DNA of 5,481 nucleotides, taken from positions 1 through 5,481 of the forward strand of contig JAMOQA010000578.1 in the NCBI GenBank assembly GCA_027064265.1, written 5' to 3'. Within the stretch, counting starts at the first letter, position 1; every line of letters begins with the position of its first letter. Under the pieces are notes generated by a model. That model was given only the letters and a program-made list of their open reading frames with translations. It was not told where the DNA came from and did not search any database. The stretch comes from Acidobacteriota bacterium (lineage in GTDB: Bacteria; Acidobacteriota; Polarisedimenticolia; J045). The position numbers were made by a program, and so were the translations under genes. Shown piece by piece: positions 1 to 5,481 of this stretch.

Positions 1-891
1 CTCCCCGCCCCCGGCAGTCCCGGGGCGTGGGTCCTCGCCTGCCGCCCCCGGACGCTCACCGCCGCCATCGCCCCGGTGGCCGTGGGGGCGGCCTGCGCGT
101 TCCACCTGGGCTGCCTCCGGCCGGGCCCGGTGGCGGCCGCCCTCCTGGGCGCCCTGTTCATCCAGGTCGGCACCAACCTGGCGAACGACGTCCAGGACGG
201 GGTCCGCGGCACCGACCGGGAGCGGGTCGGCCCCCCGCGGGCGGTGGCGGCAGGGCTGCTCACCCCCGCGCAGGTCCGCGCGGGAATGGCGGTCGCCTTC
301 GCCCTCGCGACCTGCTGCGGGCTCTACCTCGCGTGGACGGCGGGGTGGCCGGTGGTGGCGATCGGCGTCCTGTCGATCCTCGCCGGCCTCGCCTACACCG
401 GCGGGCCGTGGCCCCTCGGCTACCACGGCCTCGGCGACCTGTTCGTGCTGGTCTTCTTCGGGCTGGTCGCCACGGCGGGCACCGCGTACGTCTCCTGCGG
501 GAAGGTGGGGCCCTCCGCCCTCGTCGCCGGGCTCGGTCCCGGGGCGACGACGACGGTGCTCCTCGCCGTCAACAACCTGCGGGACCTCGAGACCGACCGG
601 AAGGCCGGCAAGCGCACCCTCCAGGTGCTCCTGGGACGGCGCGGCGGAGAACTCGAAGTGTTCCTCCTCCTGCTCCTCGCCTTCGTCGGCGTCCCGGCGG
701 CCCTTCATCTCGGGGGCATGACCGGGCCGGGACCGTGGCTCGTCCTCCTCGTCGCTCCCGGGGCGCTCGCCATCGCCCGCGGGGTGCGCCGGGCGCGGAC
801 GCCGCGGGAGTGGATCGACCTGCTCGGGCGGGCGGCACGCCTCGCCCTCGCCCACGGGCTCTTCCTCGCCCTGGGGATCGCCCTCGGCTGA
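1..891 (+). CDS. menA: 1,4-dihydroxy-2-naphthoate polyprenyltransferase, 5' partial
   Basis: This is a membrane prenyltransferase of the UbiA superfamily. It attaches the polyprenyl tail to 1,4-dihydroxy-2-naphthoate to give demethylmenaquinone. The frame is open from base 1 and already shows the family's N-terminal hallmark (RPRTLTAAIAPVAVG, codons 17-31). The GTG at 76 is therefore internal, and the true start lies just left of the window, probably fewer than about 20 codons away. The first Asp-rich motif is N62-D63-x2-D66 with D72, followed by RVGPPR as in MenA. The second is NNLRDLETD (codons 191-199), followed by RKAGKRTLQVLLG. These bind prenyl diphosphate through Mg2+. Several hydrophobic helices lie between and after the motifs. 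The visible 296 residues match the usual 290-310. It is the first gene of a menA-menC-menE run. The motif context, especially GDGV-type NDVQDGVRG, favours MenA over UbiA. Confidence 0.95.
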   Translation, partial: LPAPGSPGAWVLACRPRTLTAAIAPVAVGAACAFHLGCLRPGPVAAALLGALFIQVGTNLANDVQDGVRGTDRERVGPPRAVAAGLLTPAQVRAGMAVAFALATCCGLYLAWTAGWPVVAIGVLSILAGLAYTGGPWPLGYHGLGDLFVLVFFGLVATAGTAYVSCGKVGPSALVAGLGPGATTTVLLAVNNLRDLETDRKAGKRTLQVLLGRRGGELEVFLLLLLAFVGVPAALHLGGMTGPGPWLVLLVAPGALAIARGVRRARTPREWIDLLGRAARLALAHGLFLALGIALG

Positions 892-895
892 AGAC

Positions 896-902
896 GGGAG
901 GG
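896..902 (+). promoter_or_regulatory. Ribosome binding site of menC
   Basis: The purine run GGGAGGG sits about 5 bases before the ATG at 907, in the 15-base gap after the menA stop. It supports that ATG as the menC start. Confidence 0.75.
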
Positions 903-906
903 AACG

Positions 907-1992
907 ATGCCGGAGATCGTCGCGGGAACCCTGGCGCCGCGGCCCCCGGGGGACCGGGGCGCCCTCCTCGCCGGGACGGGGATCCTCCGTCCCGGGGAGG
1001 GCGTGATCCTCGAGCTGCGCGACGGGGAGGGGACCACGGCAGAGGGGGAGGCCTCCCCCCTCCGGGGCTGGTCCCCCGAGACGCCGGAGGAGGCCGCCGC
1101 CGGGCTCTCCGCCCTCCTCGCACGGCTGCCGGTGGCCGTGCCGGAACCGCCGTCTCCCCGGGACGGAAGCGACCCGGCGGAGCGGGCCCGGGAGCTCGCC
1201 CCTGCCGTGGACGGCCTCCTCGGCGACCTTCTCCTCACGCCGGCGGCCCGCTTCGCCGCGGAGACCGCCCTGCTCGACCTGCTCGCCCGGCGGGCCGGGT
1301 TGCCCCTGCACCGGTACCTGGGCGGGCCCGCGGAACCGGCCCCCCTGCCCCTGCACGCCCTGGTCGCCGGCCACGACCCGGGGGCGGTCCGGGAGGAGGT
1401 CGCCCGGGGGCTCGCCGCCGGCATCCGGGCCTTCAAGCTGAAGATCGGGGCCCCGGGGAAGCTGGCGGACGAGGTGGCGGCGGCGGCCGCCGCAGCGGAG
1501 ATGCTCGAGGGCGCGGGCGAGCTCTCCCTCGACGCCAACGGGGCCCTTCCCCCCGGGGAGGCGGCGGCGATCCTCGGGCGGTTCGCCGGGCTGCCGGTCC
1601 GCTTCGTCGAGGAGCCGGTGGGCGGCGCGGCCCTCCTCGTCCTCGCCCGGGAGGGCGCCCCCCTGCCCCTCGCGGCGGACGAGTCCCTCGCCGACCCGGC
1701 CTTCCTCGCGGCCGCCCTCGCCGAGCCGGGGATCGCGGTCCTGGTGCTCAAGCCGGCGCTCCTCGGCGGGGTCCTCCCCCTGCTGGCCGCGGTCGCCCGG
1801 GCCCGGGCCGCCGGGAAGGGCGTGCTGGTCACCCACGCCCTCGAGGGACCGGTCGCGATCCGCGCGGCGGCGGCGGGGGCGTTCGCCGCGGGGGACCTGC
1901 TCCCCTGCGGCCTCGCCCCCCACCCGTTCCTCCTGCCCGCGGAGCGAGAGGCCTGCCCCCCGGTCTCCGGCGGCCGGTTGCTGCCTCCATGA
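907..1992 (+). CDS. menC: o-Succinylbenzoate synthase
   Basis: This enolase-superfamily enzyme dehydrates SHCHC to o-succinylbenzoate in menaquinone synthesis; it is cytoplasmic and Mg2+-dependent. The protein has 361 residues, a normal family length. An N-terminal capping domain (about 1-120) precedes the barrel. The complete active-site set is visible: K177-x-K179 (FKLKIG), metal ligands D209 (LDANG), E235 (VEEP) and D258 (ADES), and K282 (VLKP) opposite the KxK pair. A Gly-rich LLGG follows K282. The late segment THALEGPVAIRAAA is typical of the substrate/cap-facing C-terminal barrel in OSBS proteins. The start is supported by a GGGAGGG site. The gene follows menA by 15 bases, and its TGA overlaps the menE ATG. 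Some relatives are N-acylamino acid racemases, but placement between menA and menE argues for OSBS activity. Confidence 0.93.
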   Translation: MPEIVAGTLAPRPPGDRGALLAGTGILRPGEGVILELRDGEGTTAEGEASPLRGWSPETPEEAAAGLSALLARLPVAVPEPPSPRDGSDPAERARELAPAVDGLLGDLLLTPAARFAAETALLDLLARRAGLPLHRYLGGPAEPAPLPLHALVAGHDPGAVREEVARGLAAGIRAFKLKIGAPGKLADEVAAAAAAAEMLEGAGELSLDANGALPPGEAAAILGRFAGLPVRFVEEPVGGAALLVLAREGAPLPLAADESLADPAFLAAALAEPGIAVLVLKPALLGGVLPLLAAVARARAAGKGVLVTHALEGPVAIRAAAAGAFAAGDLLPCGLAPHPFLLPAEREACPPVSGGRLLPP

Positions 1993-3179
1993 GCCGCCCG
2001 CTCCACGCCCGGCCCCTCCCCGCGGCGGTCGACCGGGCGACGATCGACCGGTTCCGGGAGGCCTGGGAGGCCGGCGTCCCGGTGGCCCCCCTGGACGTCC
2101 GCCTCCCCCGGGAGGAACGCGAGCGCCGGGAGCGGCTCCTCGCCGCGCACCCCCTGCCTCCCGGGTCGAGCCCGCCGGCGCTCGTGCTGTTCACCTCGGG
2201 GACGACCGGGACGCCGAAGGGGGTGGTGCTCTCCCGCCGGGCGGTGGAGGAGGCGGCCGAGGCGAGCGCGGCCCGGCTCGGCTGGCGGGGGGACGACCGC
2301 TGGGGGCTCCTCCTCTCCCCGGCCCGGGCCGGGGGGGCGGCGATCATCCTGCGCTGCCTCCTCGCCGGCCGGCCCGCGGTGCCGGGGCCCACCCCGTTCG
2401 ACCCGGCCCGGGTGGCCCGATGGCTCGAGGAGGAGCGGATCACCCTGCTCTCCCTGGTCCCCGCCCAGCTCGCGCTCCTCTTCCGGGAGATGCCGGCCTG
2501 GCGTCCCCCGTCCCACCTGCGGGCGATCCTCCTGGGGGGCGCGGCGGCGGCGCCGGCCCTCCTCCGGGAGGCGGCGGCGCGGGGGGTGCCGGCGCTTCCC
2601 ACCTGGGGGATGACCGAGACCCTCGGCCAGGTCGCCACCGTGCCCCCCGGCACGCCGCCGGACCCGGCGAACGGGGCCGGCCCGGCCCTCCCGGGGCGCC
2701 GGGTCCGGGTGCGGGACGGGCGGCTGGAGGTCGCCGGGGCCGGGCTGATGGATGGCTACTGGCCGCCGGGACGACACCGGGAACCGTGGACCGGGGACGG
2801 CTGGCTCGCGACGGCGGATCTCGGCCGGATCGATCCGCGGGGGTACGTCCACGTCCTGGGGCGCGCCGACGACGCGATCGTCACCGGCGGCGAGAAGGTC
2901 CACCCCGCCGAGGTGGAAGGGGCGCTCCTCGCGGTGCCGGGGGTGGCCGGGGCCCTGGTCTTCGGGGTCCCGGACGAGACCTGGGGGGCCCTGCTGGCCG
3001 CGGCGGTCGTTCCCGGGCCCGGCTTCGCCCGGGACCGCCTGCGGGAGGCCCTCCGGCGGCTCCCCTCCTCCCGGCGCCCCCGGCGCGTCGCGCTGGTCGG
3101 CGAGCTCCCCCTGCGGGAGGGAAAGCCCGACCGGCGGGGGGCGGCGGACCGGCTCGCCGACCGGCTGGAAACTCCCTGA
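1989..3179 (+). CDS. menE: o-Succinylbenzoate-CoA ligase, short form
   Basis: This is an adenylate-forming (ANL superfamily) ligase that activates o-succinylbenzoate with ATP and CoA, giving OSB-CoA for MenB. The protein has 396 residues. Motifs in order are: the phosphate loop F68-TSGTTGTPKG (68-78), the A5 motif TWGMTET (205-211), the ribose-binding D277 (ATADLG), the hinge GRADD (291-295) followed by GGEKVHPAEVE, and the C-terminal catalytic lysine K379 in REGKPDRR. All catalytic elements are present. Only 67 residues precede the phosphate loop, whereas typical MenE proteins carry roughly 130-150, so part of the N-terminal subdomain is missing or compressed. The ATG overlaps the menC TGA (ATGA) and has no strong ribosome site, so translation is probably coupled to menC. 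The same frame is open far upstream, but that part is Pro/Arg/Gly shadow sequence and not an extension. Confidence 0.92.
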   Translation: MSRPLHARPLPAAVDRATIDRFREAWEAGVPVAPLDVRLPREERERRERLLAAHPLPPGSSPPALVLFTSGTTGTPKGVVLSRRAVEEAAEASAARLGWRGDDRWGLLLSPARAGGAAIILRCLLAGRPAVPGPTPFDPARVARWLEEERITLLSLVPAQLALLFREMPAWRPPSHLRAILLGGAAAAPALLREAAARGVPALPTWGMTETLGQVATVPPGTPPDPANGAGPALPGRRVRVRDGRLEVAGAGLMDGYWPPGRHREPWTGDGWLATADLGRIDPRGYVHVLGRADDAIVTGGEKVHPAEVEGALLAVPGVAGALVFGVPDETWGALLAAAVVPGPGFARDRLREALRRLPSSRRPRRVALVGELPLREGKPDRRGAADRLADRLETP

Positions 3180-3186
3180 CCGAACG

Positions 3187-3200
3187 TTCTCCATGGAGAA
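3187..3200. repeat. 14-bp perfect palindrome upstream of icd
   Basis: TTCTCCATGGAGAA is its own reverse complement. It begins 8 bases after the menE stop. An 8-bp palindrome, GAACGTTC (3182-3189), overlaps its left end. Its right half covers the candidate -35 region of the icd promoter, which is the position expected for a dimeric repressor site. It lacks a following T-run, so it is not a convincing terminator for menE. Confidence 0.55.
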
Positions 3201-3221
3201 GCCGGGTGGACCGTCTATAAT
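3194..3221 (+). promoter_or_regulatory. Probable sigma-70-type promoter of icd
   Basis: A perfect TATAAT (-10) lies at 3216-3221 in otherwise very GC-rich DNA. A candidate -35, TGGAGA (4 of 6 matches to TTGACA), lies at 3194-3199 with a 16-base spacer. Transcription would start near 3228 and give a leader of about 70 bases. The -10 is convincing; the -35 is a guess that overlaps a palindrome. Confidence 0.6.
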
Positions 3222-3289
3222 GCCCGCCCGAACCATCCGGAGATCCCGTTTCCTTCACCCAGACGAACCGTGACGCCCGCGCCACGGCT

Positions 3290-3294
3290 GGAGG
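3290..3294 (+). promoter_or_regulatory. Ribosome binding site of icd
   Basis: GGAGG lies 7 bases before the GTG at 3302. It decides the start, since the gene has no ATG at its N-terminus. Confidence 0.8.
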
Positions 3295-3301
3295 CGAGAC
3301 C

Positions 3302-4504
3302 GTGAGCCAGGAACTGATCGAACGCGCAAAGGAGCACTTCGGACGCCTGCTCGAGAAGCAGTTCGAGCGGGTCGCCCGGATCAAGGCCGAGGACGAGTGG
3401 ATCGACTACTCGCAGCTCAAGCCGATCGTCATCGGCATCCTCGGCGGGGACGGCATCGGCCCCTACATCGCCAAGGAATCGGAGTGGCTGCTCCGCGAGC
3501 TCCTCAAGGACGAGATCGCCTCCGGGAAGATCGAGATCCGCAACATCGAGGGGCTGACGATCGAGCGCCGCGCCGAGGTCGGCAAGCCGATCCCGGACGA
3601 CGTCCTCGAGGAAGTCAAGAAGTGCCACGTCACCCTCAAGGGCCCGACCACGACCCCGCGCAAGGGCGACCCGTGGCCGAACATCGAGTCGGCCAACGTG
3701 GCGATGCGGAAGGAGCTCGACCTGTTCGCCAACGTGCGGCCGGTCCGGGTCCCCGAGCAGGGGATCGACTGGACCTTCTTCCGGGAGAACACCGAGGACG
3801 TCTACGCCCTCGGCTCGGACGGCATCGACATCGGTGACGACATCTCCATCGACTTCCGCCTGGTCACCCAGCCGGGCGCCGAGCGGATCGCCCGCCTCGC
3901 CTTCGACTTCGCGAAGAAGAACGGCAAGAAGCGGGTGACGATCGTCACCAAGGCCAACGTGGTCAAGACCACCGACGGCCGCTTCCTCCGGGCCTGCCAG
4001 GAGGTGGCGAAGGACTACCCGGAGATCGAGACCGACGACTGGTACATCGACATCATGACCGCCAAGCTGGTCGACGAGAAGCGGCGCCGGGACTTCCAGG
4101 TGATGATCCTGCCGAACCTCTACGGCGACATCCTCACCGACGAGGCGGCGGAGTTCCAGGGCGGCGTCGGCACCGCCGGCAGCGCGAACATCGGCAAGCG
4201 CTACGCGATGTTCGAGGCGATCCACGGCTCCGCCCCGCGGATGGTCAAGGAGGGGCGCGCCCAGTACGCCGACCCGTCCTCGATGATCCGCGCCGCGGCG
4301 ATGCTGCTCTCCCACATCGGCTACCCGGAACTCGGGAAGAAGCTGGACATGGCCCTCGACATCTGCGGCCAGTACGAGAAGAAGCTGGTGATGACCGGCC
4401 GCCCGAACGGCGCGACCAGCCACCAGTTCGCCGAGTACATCATGGAGACGCTCCGCGACCCGAAGCTCGAGGAGCGCCACGCGGCCTTCCAGCAGCAGCG
4501 CTGA
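3302..4504 (+). CDS. icd: Isocitrate dehydrogenase (isocitrate/isopropylmalate dehydrogenase family)
   Basis: This beta-decarboxylating dehydrogenase most likely oxidises isocitrate to 2-oxoglutarate in the cytoplasm as part of the TCA cycle. The protein has 400 residues, starting at GTG behind GGAGG. Visible family elements are GGDGIGP (48-54), TLKGPTTTP (111-119) and the substrate signature S130-x-N132-x3-R136 with R146. Further along are R161-EN-x-ED-x-Y168, K217 (TKANVVK), and metal-binding D250, D276 and D280 (LYGDILTD). The SxNxxxR pattern is that of isocitrate, not isopropylmalate, enzymes, and no leu genes are nearby. The nucleotide-binding loop reads HGSAPRM (308-314), with R313-M314 where the E. 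coli NADP enzyme has Lys-Tyr, so NAD versus NADP is not settled. The segment after Y168 is much shorter than in E. coli. A charged leader of about 40 residues precedes the core. The Lys-rich, AAG-only, GAG-rich codon use suggests high expression. Confidence 0.92.
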   Translation: MSQELIERAKEHFGRLLEKQFERVARIKAEDEWIDYSQLKPIVIGILGGDGIGPYIAKESEWLLRELLKDEIASGKIEIRNIEGLTIERRAEVGKPIPDDVLEEVKKCHVTLKGPTTTPRKGDPWPNIESANVAMRKELDLFANVRPVRVPEQGIDWTFFRENTEDVYALGSDGIDIGDDISIDFRLVTQPGAERIARLAFDFAKKNGKKRVTIVTKANVVKTTDGRFLRACQEVAKDYPEIETDDWYIDIMTAKLVDEKRRRDFQVMILPNLYGDILTDEAAEFQGGVGTAGSANIGKRYAMFEAIHGSAPRMVKEGRAQYADPSSMIRAAAMLLSHIGYPELGKKLDMALDICGQYEKKLVMTGRPNGATSHQFAEYIMETLRDPKLEERHAAFQQQR

Positions 4505-4528
4505 GCCACGTCTCCCGGGACCACCCCG

Positions 4529-4560
4529 CCGGGGGCGCCCACCGGGCGCCCCCGGTTTCC
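4529..4560 (+). terminator. Rho-independent terminator of icd
   Basis: A perfect 12-bp stem (CCGGGGGCGCCC at 4529-4540, GGGCGCCCCCGG at 4544-4555) closes a 3-base loop and is followed by TTT. It lies 25 bases after the icd stop. The T-run is short, but the stem is exceptionally stable and no gene reads through it. Confidence 0.85.
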
Positions 4561-4766
4561 GTCCGGGTTCGTGCCGGGCCGCGGCGTTCCCGGCCCGTCC
4601 CCGGCAGGCACCATCGACGGACCCCGCTGCCGAATGACTGCCGCCCATTTCCGGTCGGCCCCTCGACCGGGAACGGACGGAAGGCCGACCGCTCCCGGAC
4701 GGGCCGCGTCCCGGGTCCGGGAGGACCCCGGCACGGCCGCGCACCGGGAATCGCCCGGCGGCGAGC

Positions 4767-4784
4767 GAACTTCGTCGGAAGTTC
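4767..4784. repeat. 18-bp inverted repeat, candidate operator
   Basis: GAACTTC, GTCG, GAAGTTC forms two perfect 7-base arms around a 4-base centre. It starts 132 bases before the GTG at 4899 and directly precedes the best promoter candidate of the stretch. It could be a regulator site or an RNA hairpin. The GAAC...GTTC ends recall the GAACGTTC palindrome upstream of icd, but this is only a resemblance. Confidence 0.45.
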
Positions 4785-4787
4785 CAC

Positions 4788-4815
4788 TTCCCATCTTCCC
4801 CCGGCAACGTACCAT
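4788..4815 (+). promoter_or_regulatory. Weak promoter candidate for the secreted-protein gene
   Basis: TTCCCA (4788-4793) and TACCAT (4810-4815) each match 4 of 6 consensus bases, with a 16-base spacer. They lie in the AT-richest part of the intergenic region, just after an inverted repeat. A separate promoter is expected because a strong terminator precedes this gene, but this assignment is tentative. Confidence 0.25.
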
Positions 4816-4886
4816 CCAGACGTCCCCGGGGATTCCACGACACGGCGCCCGCCCCCGGCCGGGCCAGCCGGGCGGCGGGCGCGGAA

Positions 4887-4893
4887 AAGGAGG
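4887..4893 (+). promoter_or_regulatory. Strong ribosome binding site of the secreted-protein gene
   Basis: AAGGAGG, a near-perfect match to the 16S anti-Shine-Dalgarno sequence, lies 5 bases before the GTG at 4899. It fixes the start of the frame that encodes the signal peptide. Confidence 0.85.
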
Positions 4894-4898
4894 ATCCC

Positions 4899-4994
4899 GT
4901 GAAGAAGAGGGAATGCGTCCCCTGCCCGGTGATCTTGCGAATCGTCGCCTTTCTGGCCGCCGCGATCTGCCTGGCCATGCCTGCTGCTCTCGCG
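4899..4994 (+). other. Signal peptide coding segment
   Basis: The 32 codons encode a positively charged start, a run of Ile, Val, Ala, Leu and Phe, and an A-L-A motif before Asp-Glu, fitting signal peptidase I. Two Cys near the start (residues 6 and 9) and one in the core (24) are not placed as a lipobox, so a lipoprotein signal is unlikely. Confidence 0.8.
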
Positions 4995-5481
4995 GACGAA
5001 CCTGCGTCGAGCTAGACCCGCTGCCACTGCCCGTGCACGAGCAGCTGCGGCCACCATGTCAGCTGCGAATGCCCGGCGCATCCGAAGGATTGCGAGGACT
5101 GTCACTGCGTCAGTGTGGGTGGCGGCAACCTCAGCGCCTTGTTCGCCGGGCTTGACAGCACGGACCTGGCCGAGGGACTTCCCGCGGGCCACATCGATCA
5201 CAGCCCGTGGTTCGGCATCGAACTGCCCGACACCGTCAAGGTCGGCATCGGCGGTACGCGCAAGGGTACCTTTGAGGAAACCGATTACGTCTTCACGATG
5301 CGCCTTGCCGACAGGCTGACGGGAAGATACGTCGTCGACGAACCCGCCGACCTGGATGCGTGGCAGGCGTGGCTCGCTTCGATCGACCCGGACCAGCCAG
5401 CGGGACTCTCGATCGCCGCGATCACCGATCCGGCCACCTGGACGATCCTCGACGGTGGCCGGAAGCACCTCGATGACAGCA
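4899..5481 (+). CDS. Secreted Cys/His-rich protein with in-frame TAG, 3' partial
   Basis: I do not recognise this family. Translation from the GTG gives a clear Sec signal peptide: basic N-terminus (MKKRE), hydrophobic core (about 11-27) and an ALA|DE cleavage site after residue 32. Codon 39 (5013-5015) is TAG. The same frame then continues for 155 codons to the window edge without another stop. Residues 42-70 hold nine Cys (42, 44, 46, 50, 56, 58, 65, 68, 70) and five His, as pairs such as CHC, CEC and CHC. A short Gly-rich linker (VGGGN, 73-77) follows, then an acidic globular-looking segment with several Trp. Third codon positions are mostly G or C on both sides of the TAG, which supports real coding in this frame. 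The export signal suggests a periplasmic, surface or extracellular place; the Cys/His cluster suggests metal binding or disulfides (inference). It may be a pseudogene, a recoded or readthrough gene, or carry a base-call error. Confidence 0.72.
5013..5015 (+). other. In-frame TAG codon inside the secreted-protein frame
   Basis: This TAG separates the signal peptide (six residues past the cleavage site) from the Cys/His-rich body in the same frame. All complete genes in the window end in TGA, so TAG is not used as a normal stop here; four genes are too few to conclude from, and high GC also favours TGA. Confidence 0.85.

Larger units (their letters stand above)
4561..4883. other. Gene-free intergenic stretch
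   Basis: I see no gene here on either strand. Open frames through it are GC-driven and extend antisense across icd or the downstream gene without start-site or codon support. It is rich in C/G and short complementary words, for example TGCCGGG (4572-4578) and CCCGGCA (4600-4606), whose significance is doubtful in such DNA. The only AT-richer part is about 4767-4815, which holds an inverted repeat and a weak promoter candidate. No tRNA or known riboswitch was recognised. Confidence 0.6.

Noticed and set aside
27..1988. A frame open from the left edge that runs into menE and would give a protein of over 1000 residues.
   Set aside because: Before 1989 it is Pro/Arg/Gly-rich shadow sequence antiphase to menA and menC, both of which have complete family motifs. 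Only the part from 1989 is a real gene.
3187..3200. The TTCTCCATGGAGAA palindrome as a terminator for menE.
   Set aside because: The stem is only 5 bp with a 4-base loop and there is no T-run after it; an operator role fits better.
705..3236. Very long antisense open frame across the men genes.
   Set aside because: Low-complexity Arg/Pro/Gly sequence with no motif, explained by extreme GC content opposite well-identified genes.
3215..4978. Long antisense frame over icd.
   Set aside because: It mirrors icd codons (repeated Val/Leu/Asp/Gly), has no recognisable domain, and crosses the icd terminator.
5013..5015. Selenocysteine as the explanation for the internal stop.
   Set aside because: Selenocysteine uses TGA, and the codon here is TAG.
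4440..5468. Antisense frame of 342 codons over the last gene, which looks fairly protein-like at its start.
   Set aside because: The forward frame has a strong ribosome site, a signal peptide and G/C-rich third positions. The antisense frame has no ribosome site visible in the window, and it runs through the intergenic region and the icd terminator.
5115..5481. A separate gene starting at the GTG at 5115, after the TAG.
   Set aside because: No ribosome site precedes it, and it would leave both the signal peptide and the Cys-rich stretch without a gene.

Overview
The window comes from a very GC-rich bacterium that makes menaquinone. It holds the 3' part of a menaquinone operon (menA, menC and menE, tightly packed on the + strand), a stand-alone isocitrate dehydrogenase gene with its own promoter and terminator, a gene-free stretch of about 340 bases, and the start of an unrecognised secreted protein that runs off the right edge. 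The phylum cannot be fixed from this sequence. GC content is extreme in the men block and visibly lower in icd and in the last gene. All complete genes end in TGA.

Region 1 (1-3179): menA lacks only its first few codons. It is followed 15 bases later by menC, whose stop overlaps the menE start (ATGA). MenC makes o-succinylbenzoate, MenE activates it with CoA, and MenA later prenylates the dihydroxynaphthoate formed from it. The remaining men genes are not in view and may lie upstream. Region 2 (3180-4560): a short intergenic region carries a consensus TATAAT box and two overlapping palindromes. It is followed by icd, which starts at GTG behind a GGAGG site and ends in a perfect 12-bp terminator hairpin. 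Region 3 (4561-4898): no gene is visible. It contains one clear inverted repeat, a weak promoter candidate and a strong ribosome binding site.

Region 4 (4899-5481) is the most unusual part. A GTG start behind AAGGAGG opens a textbook signal peptide of about 32 residues. Six codons later comes an in-frame TAG. The same frame then stays open to the window edge, beginning with a dense Cys/His cluster (9 Cys and 5 His in 29 residues) and continuing as well-behaved coding sequence. The TAG could be recoded, read through, a genuine nonsense mutation or a base-call error. The sequence alone does not decide this.
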